Assembly (NCBI GenBank): GCA_036392615.1
Contig: DASVXQ010000325.1
Location: 1-15,596, forward strand
Reading direction: 5' to 3'
Origin: DASVXQ01 sp036392615
GTDB taxonomy: Bacteria > Actinomycetota > CALGFH01
Length of the DNA stretch: 15,596 nucleotides
Under the pieces are notes generated by a model. It saw nothing but the letters and a program-made list of their open reading frames with translations, did not search any database and had not been told where the DNA came from. This document shows positions 12,074 to 15,596 of this stretch, piece by piece. The position numbers and the translations under genes were made by a program. Numbering within the stretch: the stretch's first letter is position 1; every line of letters starts with the position of its first letter.

Positions 12074-12748
12074 ATGGCTGACCGGATCGACGCGCCATGG
12101 GGTGAGCGGACGGCGTTCCCGCGGGGAGCGAGCTGGCCGGAACGGGTCGACGCGCACCTCGAGGAGGGGCTCCAGGAGCGCGACGTGGACCGGTGGGTCC
12201 AGTCCGCCTGCGTGCTGTGCTCCCACGGTTGCGGCCTGGACGTGGCGGTCAAGGACGGCCGGATCGTGGGGGTGCGCGGGCGGGCGGAGGACCGGGTCAA
12301 CCGGGGCAGGCTCGGGCCGAAGGGCCTGTACGGCTGGCAGGCCAACAACTCGCCCGACCGTCTCACCCGCCCCCTGATCCGCCGCGACGGCGAGCTGGTC
12401 GAGACGGACTGGCAGACCGCGCTCGGAGCGGTCGTGGAGCGGTCGAGGCAGCTGCTGGACGAGGCGGGACCGCTGGCGTTCGGGTTCTACACGAGCGGCC
12501 AGCTGTTCCTGGAGGAGTACTACACCCTGGCCGTGATCGGGCAGGCGGGGATCGGCACGCCCCACATGGACGGCAACACCCGGTTGTGCACCGCCACCGC
12601 GGACCAGGCGCTCAAGGAGAGCTTCGGCACCGACGGCGACCCGGGCTCCTACACCGATATCAACGAGTGCGACACGCTGCTGCTGGTGGGGCACAACGTC
12701 GCCGAGACGCAGACGGTGATGTGGATGCGGATGCGGATGCTGCCGCAT
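12074..12748 (+). pseudogene. Molybdopterin oxidoreductase, N-terminal part before a frameshift
   Basis: The first about 223 codons of a molybdopterin (formate dehydrogenase / assimilatory nitrate reductase-like) oxidoreductase. The N-terminal Fe-S motif is ACVLCSHGCG with Cys46, 49 and 53; the usual fourth cysteine, in GRLCxKG, is Gly81 (GRLGPKG). The likely molybdenum ligand is Cys172 in NTRLCTA, as in Cys-ligated NapA/NasA/FDH types. ATG 12074 follows AGGAAGG (12058-12064). The frame leaves the family after WMRMRML: inserting GA between 12742 and 12743 yields MLDRIHGPDRP and rejoins the downstream frame, so a 2-base deletion is the simplest reading. Read literally, this frame runs on to 13537 as Arg/Pro-rich nonsense. 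The substrate (formate, nitrate or other) cannot be decided. Confidence 0.85.
12723..12740 (+). repeat. GGATGC tandem repeat, three perfect copies
   Basis: Three adjoining copies of the 6-mer GGATGC encode alternating Met and Arg (MRMRM) and end two bases before the inferred 2-base deletion in the molybdoenzyme gene. Short tandem repeats promote replication slippage and basecalling errors, so this may be the cause of the lesion. Confidence 0.75.
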
Positions 12749-12773
12749 TCACGGCCCCGACCGGCCCAAGCTG

Positions 12774-14435
12774 GTGGTGGTCGACCCACGGATGACCCCG
12801 GTCGCGCGCGAGGCGGACGTGCACCTGCCAATCCGCAACGGCACGAACCTCGCCCTGCTCAACGCTCTCCAGCACGAGCTGATCGCCAACGGGTGGGTCG
12901 ACCGGGGGTTCGTCGAGGCGCACACGATCGGCTTCGACGGCGTCGCCAAGATCGTTGCCGAGTACCCGCCCGAGCGGGCCGCCGAGATCTGTGGCGTCCC
13001 CGCCGAGCGGATCCGCGAGGCCGCCCGGGTCGTCGGGACCGCCGACCGGCTCGTCTCGACCTGCCTCCAGGGCGTCTACCAGTCCCACCAGGCGACCGCC
13101 TCGGCGGTGGCGATCAACGACCTCAACCTGCTCCGCGGCATGATCGGCAAGCCGGGCTGCACCGTCTTCCAGATGAACGGCCAGCCGACCGCGCAGAACA
13201 CCAGGGAGTGCGGCGCCAATGGCGACATCGCCGCGTTCCTCAACTGGCAGAACCCGGAGCACATTCAGCGGCTCGCGCGCCACTGGAACGTCGATCCGTC
13301 GGTGATCCCGCACTGGTTCCGCCACACCCACGCCATGCAGATCTTCCGCTACTGCGAGCAGGGCGCGATCAAGCTGCTGTGGATCTCGGGGACGAACCCG
13401 GCCGTGTCGCTGCCCGAGCTCCGCCGGATCCGCTCGATCCTCGGGCAGGAGCGCCTCTTCGTGGTCGTCCAGGACGCCTTCCTCAGCGAGACCGGCAGGC
13501 TGGCGGACGTGGTGCTGCCAGCCGCGCTGTGGGGTGAGAAGACCGGGACGTTCACCAACGCGGACAGGACCGTGCACCTCTCCGAGAAGGCCGTGGAGCC
13601 GCCCGGGCAGGCACGCTCCGACCTCGACATCTGGCTGGAGTTCGCGCGGATGATGGAGCTGCGCGACGCCGACGGGCAGCCGTTGCTCAAGTGGTCGTCC
13701 CCCGAGGAGGCGTTCGACCATTTCAAGCGGCTGACCGACGGCCGGCCCTGCGACTACAGCGGCATGAGCTACCAGAGGCTCCGCGGGCGGGGGCAGATCC
13801 AGTGGCCGTGCAACGCCGACCATCCCGACGGCAAGGAGCGGCTGTACGAGGACGGGAGGTTCAACACCGACCCCGGGTACTGCGAGGAGTACGGCCACGA
13901 CCTGACCACCGGCGCGGCCAACGAGGAGAAGGACTACCGGGCGCTGAACCCGGCGGGCCGGGCGATCCTCAAGGCGGCGCACTACTCGCCGCCGCACGAG
14001 CAGCCGACCGACGACTACCCGCTGCTGCTGACCACCGGCCGCTCGGTGTTCCACTTCCACACCAGGACCAAGACCGGCCGGAGCCCGCAACTCCAGCAGG
14101 CAGCTCCCGAGGTCTGGGTCGAGGTCTCCCCCGAGGACGCCAAGCAGCTGGCGATCGGCGACGGCGATCTCGTCCGGCTCCAGTCCAGGCGGGGATCGCT
14201 CCAGGGCCGGGCGCGGATCGCCGACGTCCGGCCCGGCGTGCTGTTCGTCCCGTTCCACTACGGCTACTGGGACCGGGGCCGGGCCGGCCCCGACGGGGGC
14301 GCCACGGCGGCCAACGAGCTGACCATCACGGACTGGGACCCCGTCTCCAAGCAGCCGTACTTCAAGGTGGCCGCCGTCCGGCTGGCCCGGCTCGAACCGG
14401 CCGGCGACACCCCGGAAGGAGGCGAGGCGCGGTGA
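12774..14435 (+). CDS. Molybdopterin oxidoreductase, C-terminal part (553 residues)
   Basis: The rest of the molybdoenzyme. As an independent frame it begins at GTG 12774, but homology-like sequence starts at 12743 (DRIHGPDRPKLVVVDPR once two bases are restored). It holds most of the molybdopterin domain (VVDPRMTPVAREADVHLPIRNGTN, GKPGCTVFQMNGQPTAQN, ISGTNPAVSLPE, ETGRLADVVLPAALWGEKTGTFTNADR) and the C-terminal dinucleotide-binding domain (LLLTTGRSVFHFHTRTKTGRSP, then EVSPEDAKQLAIGDGDLVRLQSRRG and FVPFHYG). The rebuilt enzyme is about 787 residues, soluble, with no Tat or Sec signal, so it is cytoplasmic. Without repair the fragment lacks the Fe-S motif and the Mo-ligand Cys and should be inactive. 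Its stop overlaps the next gene (GTGA), so the two form an operon. Confidence 0.9.
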   Translation: MVVDPRMTPVAREADVHLPIRNGTNLALLNALQHELIANGWVDRGFVEAHTIGFDGVAKIVAEYPPERAAEICGVPAERIREAARVVGTADRLVSTCLQGVYQSHQATASAVAINDLNLLRGMIGKPGCTVFQMNGQPTAQNTRECGANGDIAAFLNWQNPEHIQRLARHWNVDPSVIPHWFRHTHAMQIFRYCEQGAIKLLWISGTNPAVSLPELRRIRSILGQERLFVVVQDAFLSETGRLADVVLPAALWGEKTGTFTNADRTVHLSEKAVEPPGQARSDLDIWLEFARMMELRDADGQPLLKWSSPEEAFDHFKRLTDGRPCDYSGMSYQRLRGRGQIQWPCNADHPDGKERLYEDGRFNTDPGYCEEYGHDLTTGAANEEKDYRALNPAGRAILKAAHYSPPHEQPTDDYPLLLTTGRSVFHFHTRTKTGRSPQLQQAAPEVWVEVSPEDAKQLAIGDGDLVRLQSRRGSLQGRARIADVRPGVLFVPFHYGYWDRGRAGPDGGATAANELTITDWDPVSKQPYFKVAAVRLARLEPAGDTPEGGEAR

Positions 14436-14923
14436 AGCTCGCGCGCGCGATCTCCCAGCTCCACCGGTCCGAGCGGGACCTGGTCGGCGAATACCGGCGC
14501 GTCGCTGACCGCCACGCCGTGGAGCACGACGTCTACCACATGTGCCACCTGCTGGCGGCGCAATGCTCGACGCACGCCGAGCGCCTGCAACCGTTCCTCG
14601 AACGCTACGGAGCGCAGGCGCACGAGCTCGACGCCCCTGAGCTGTGGGAGAGCGTCGTCGGCACGGTGCGCCGCACCAACGCCAAGCTGCTCGGCCGGTC
14701 CCCCGCGACCGGGCTGCTGCTGCTCAGCGATCTGCGGCGGCTCTACCTGCTGGTTGCCGAGGCGGAGATCAACTGGCGGATGGTGCGCCAGGGCGCCATG
14801 GCGGCCAGGGACACCGAGCTGGCCGAGCTGTTCGAGAGCTGCCACGAGGAGACCTGGAACCAGCTCAAGTGGGCCAAGACCAAGATCAAAGAGGCCTCAC
14901 CCCAGACCCTCGTCGGCGGCTGA
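14432..14923 (+). CDS. Helical His/Glu-rich protein coupled to the molybdoenzyme
   Basis: A 163-residue protein of unknown family, predicted mostly alpha-helical with no signal peptide. An N-terminal half rich in His and Glu (Glu20, Glu31, His32, His36, His39, His48, Glu50 in HDVYHMCHLLAAQCSTHAER) is followed by a helix with LLVAEAEINWRMV and a last helix with ELFESCHEETWNQLKWAKTK. The pattern hints at a four-helix, possibly ferritin- or hemerythrin-like, metal-binding bundle, but no classic ExxH pair is conserved enough to be sure. GTG 14432 overlaps the molybdoenzyme stop by four bases (GTGA), and AGGAGG lies at 14417-14422, so translation is coupled. A dedicated subunit, chaperone or electron-transfer partner of the molybdoenzyme is the natural inference. 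Confidence 0.85.
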   Translation: MKLARAISQLHRSERDLVGEYRRVADRHAVEHDVYHMCHLLAAQCSTHAERLQPFLERYGAQAHELDAPELWESVVGTVRRTNAKLLGRSPATGLLLLSDLRRLYLLVAEAEINWRMVRQGAMAARDTELAELFESCHEETWNQLKWAKTKIKEASPQTLVGG

Positions 14924-14939
14924 GCCGGAGCTGCCCTGG

Positions 14940-15022
14940 CGGCGAAGGCAGGTTTCACCACTGGCCCGCCGAGTGACCCCATGGGAGTGGAACCCTTGAG
15001 GGGTGCACTGCTTCCTTCGCCG
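14940..15022 (+). promoter_or_regulatory. Structured 5' leader of the TerC gene
   Basis: CGGCGAAGG (14940-14948) and CCTTCGCCG (15014-15022) form a perfect 9-bp closing stem across 65 bases. Inside are CAG/CTG (14949-14951, 15008-15010) and either GGTT+CCACT (14951-14962) with AGTGG+AACC (14986-14994) or a small ACCC/GGGT hairpin (14992-15004); these share bases. The closing stem ends at the first base of the GAGGAG ribosome site (15022-15027), so folding could control translation. It does not show the conserved yybP-ykoY manganese riboswitch sequence as I know it. Confidence 0.45.
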
Positions 15023-15032
15023 AGGAGTCGAT

Positions 15033-15596
15033 GTGGAGGTCACGGCGGCGGCATGGGCCGTCACGGTCGCAGTGATCGTCGCGCTGGTCGGGCTCGACCT
15101 GGGCGTCGCCACCCTGCGGCCGCATGCGGTCGGCTTCCGGGAGGCGACCGCCTGGTCGCTGTTCTACATCGCGGTCGCGGTGGCCTTCGGCCTGGTGGTG
15201 GGGTGGACCGCCGGCGGGGAGTTCGGCGTCCAGTACTTCGCCGGCTACCTGGTCGAGAAGAGCCTGTCGGTCGACAACCTGTTCGTCTTCGTGGTCATCA
15301 TGACCACCTTCGCGGTGCCCGCGCGGCACCAGCAGAAGGCGCTGATCTTCGGGATCATGCTGGCCCTGATCCTGCGGGCGGTCTTCATCGCGGTCGGAGC
15401 GGCGCTGCTGGAGCTGTTCTCCTTCATGTTCCTGGTCTTCGGGCTGCTGCTGGGCTGGACAGCGGTGCAGCTGTACCGGCATCGCGACGAGGACCCGGAG
15501 GTCGAGGACAACCTCCTGGTCCGCGCCACCCGGCGGGTCCTGCCGACGACCTCGGAGTACCACGAGGGTCGGCTGATCACCCGGGTCGACGGCCGG
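15033..15596 (+). CDS. TerC-family integral membrane protein (cut by the window end)
   Basis: The first 188 residues, still open at the window edge. TerC/Alx-family proteins are polytopic membrane proteins tied to tellurite resistance and, for Alx and related proteins, Mn2+ export. Hydrophobic segments lie at about 6-24, 38-59, 85-98, 106-126 and 129-148. Two acidic positions expected for metal handling are seen: Asp22 in VGLDLGV and the signature EKSLSVDNLFVF (Glu75, Asp81, Asn82). After the fifth segment a charged stretch (RHRDEDPEVEDN) follows, typical of the family's middle cytoplasmic loop. GTG 15033 is used because it gives the family N-terminus and GAGGAG (15022-15027) is five bases upstream; ATG 15031 is in another frame. 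A structured leader precedes it. Confidence 0.93.
   Translation, partial: MEVTAAAWAVTVAVIVALVGLDLGVATLRPHAVGFREATAWSLFYIAVAVAFGLVVGWTAGGEFGVQYFAGYLVEKSLSVDNLFVFVVIMTTFAVPARHQQKALIFGIMLALILRAVFIAVGAALLELFSFMFLVFGLLLGWTAVQLYRHRDEDPEVEDNLLVRATRRVLPTTSEYHEGRLITRVDGR

Noticed and set aside
12660..14258. 532-codon minus-strand open frame opposite the molybdoenzyme
   Set aside because: Antisense shadow with no recognisable motif; the plus strand carries family motifs throughout.
14924..15032. yybP-ykoY manganese riboswitch upstream of TerC
   Set aside because: The conserved bases I associate with that family are not visible, so the leader is reported only as a structured element.
1..15596. CRISPR arrays, tRNA or rRNA genes, insertion sequences
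   Set aside because: I saw no regularly spaced repeats, no tRNA-like TPsiC or cloverleaf segments, no rRNA stretches and no transposase motifs.

Overview
This is a very GC-rich window whose codons almost all end in G or C. Shine-Dalgarno sequences are strong, GTG starts are common, and there is a SigF/SigB-type sigma factor. Together these point to an actinobacterium, probably a soil or other environmental lineage; the species cannot be named from the sequence. The window is gene-dense, with no gene-free stretch above about 300 bases and no rRNA, tRNA, CRISPR array, insertion sequence or phage gene that I can see.

Layout: (1) 1-2.1 kb, the tail of an NrfD-like membrane subunit, then an RNA-repair pair, archease and RtcB. 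(2) 2.2-4.3 kb, a sodium:solute symporter translationally coupled to a small two-helix membrane protein, ending at a strong stem. (3) 4.4-5.5 kb, divergent genes for a free-standing ClpX-type zinc finger and a DUF2306-like membrane protein, with a dyad between them. (4) 5.5-8.65 kb, a large fused FAD / Fe-S oxidoreductase broken by a 1-base deletion near its end. (5) 8.65-11.7 kb, a regulatory island: a SigF/SigB-family sigma factor, a small acidic gene carrying an in-frame amber codon, two closely related MarR regulators flanking a frame-damaged membrane gene, and a divergent pterin-dehydratase-like gene. (6) 11.7-14.9 kb, a small zinc ribbon, then a molybdopterin oxidoreductase (2-base deletion) coupled to a helical His/Glu-rich protein. 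(7) 14.9-15.6 kb, a structured leader followed by a TerC-family membrane protein cut by the window end.

The most interesting signal is a 17-bp dyad close to ATATCGTGCTACGATAT that occurs three times, all between genes: in the core promoter of the sigma gene, and twice in the divergent gap between a marR gene and the pterin-dehydratase-like gene. The sigma-gene copy matches the dehydratase copy at 15 of 17 positions. This suggests a small MarR regulon that feeds into a general-stress-type sigma factor. A SigF/SigB-like promoter in turn precedes the acidic gene.

Four genes between about 8.27 and 12.75 kb carry reading-frame lesions, while the genes on either side look intact. This needs read-level checking before any of them is called dead. 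Comparisons to protein families are from memory and by eye; no database search was run.
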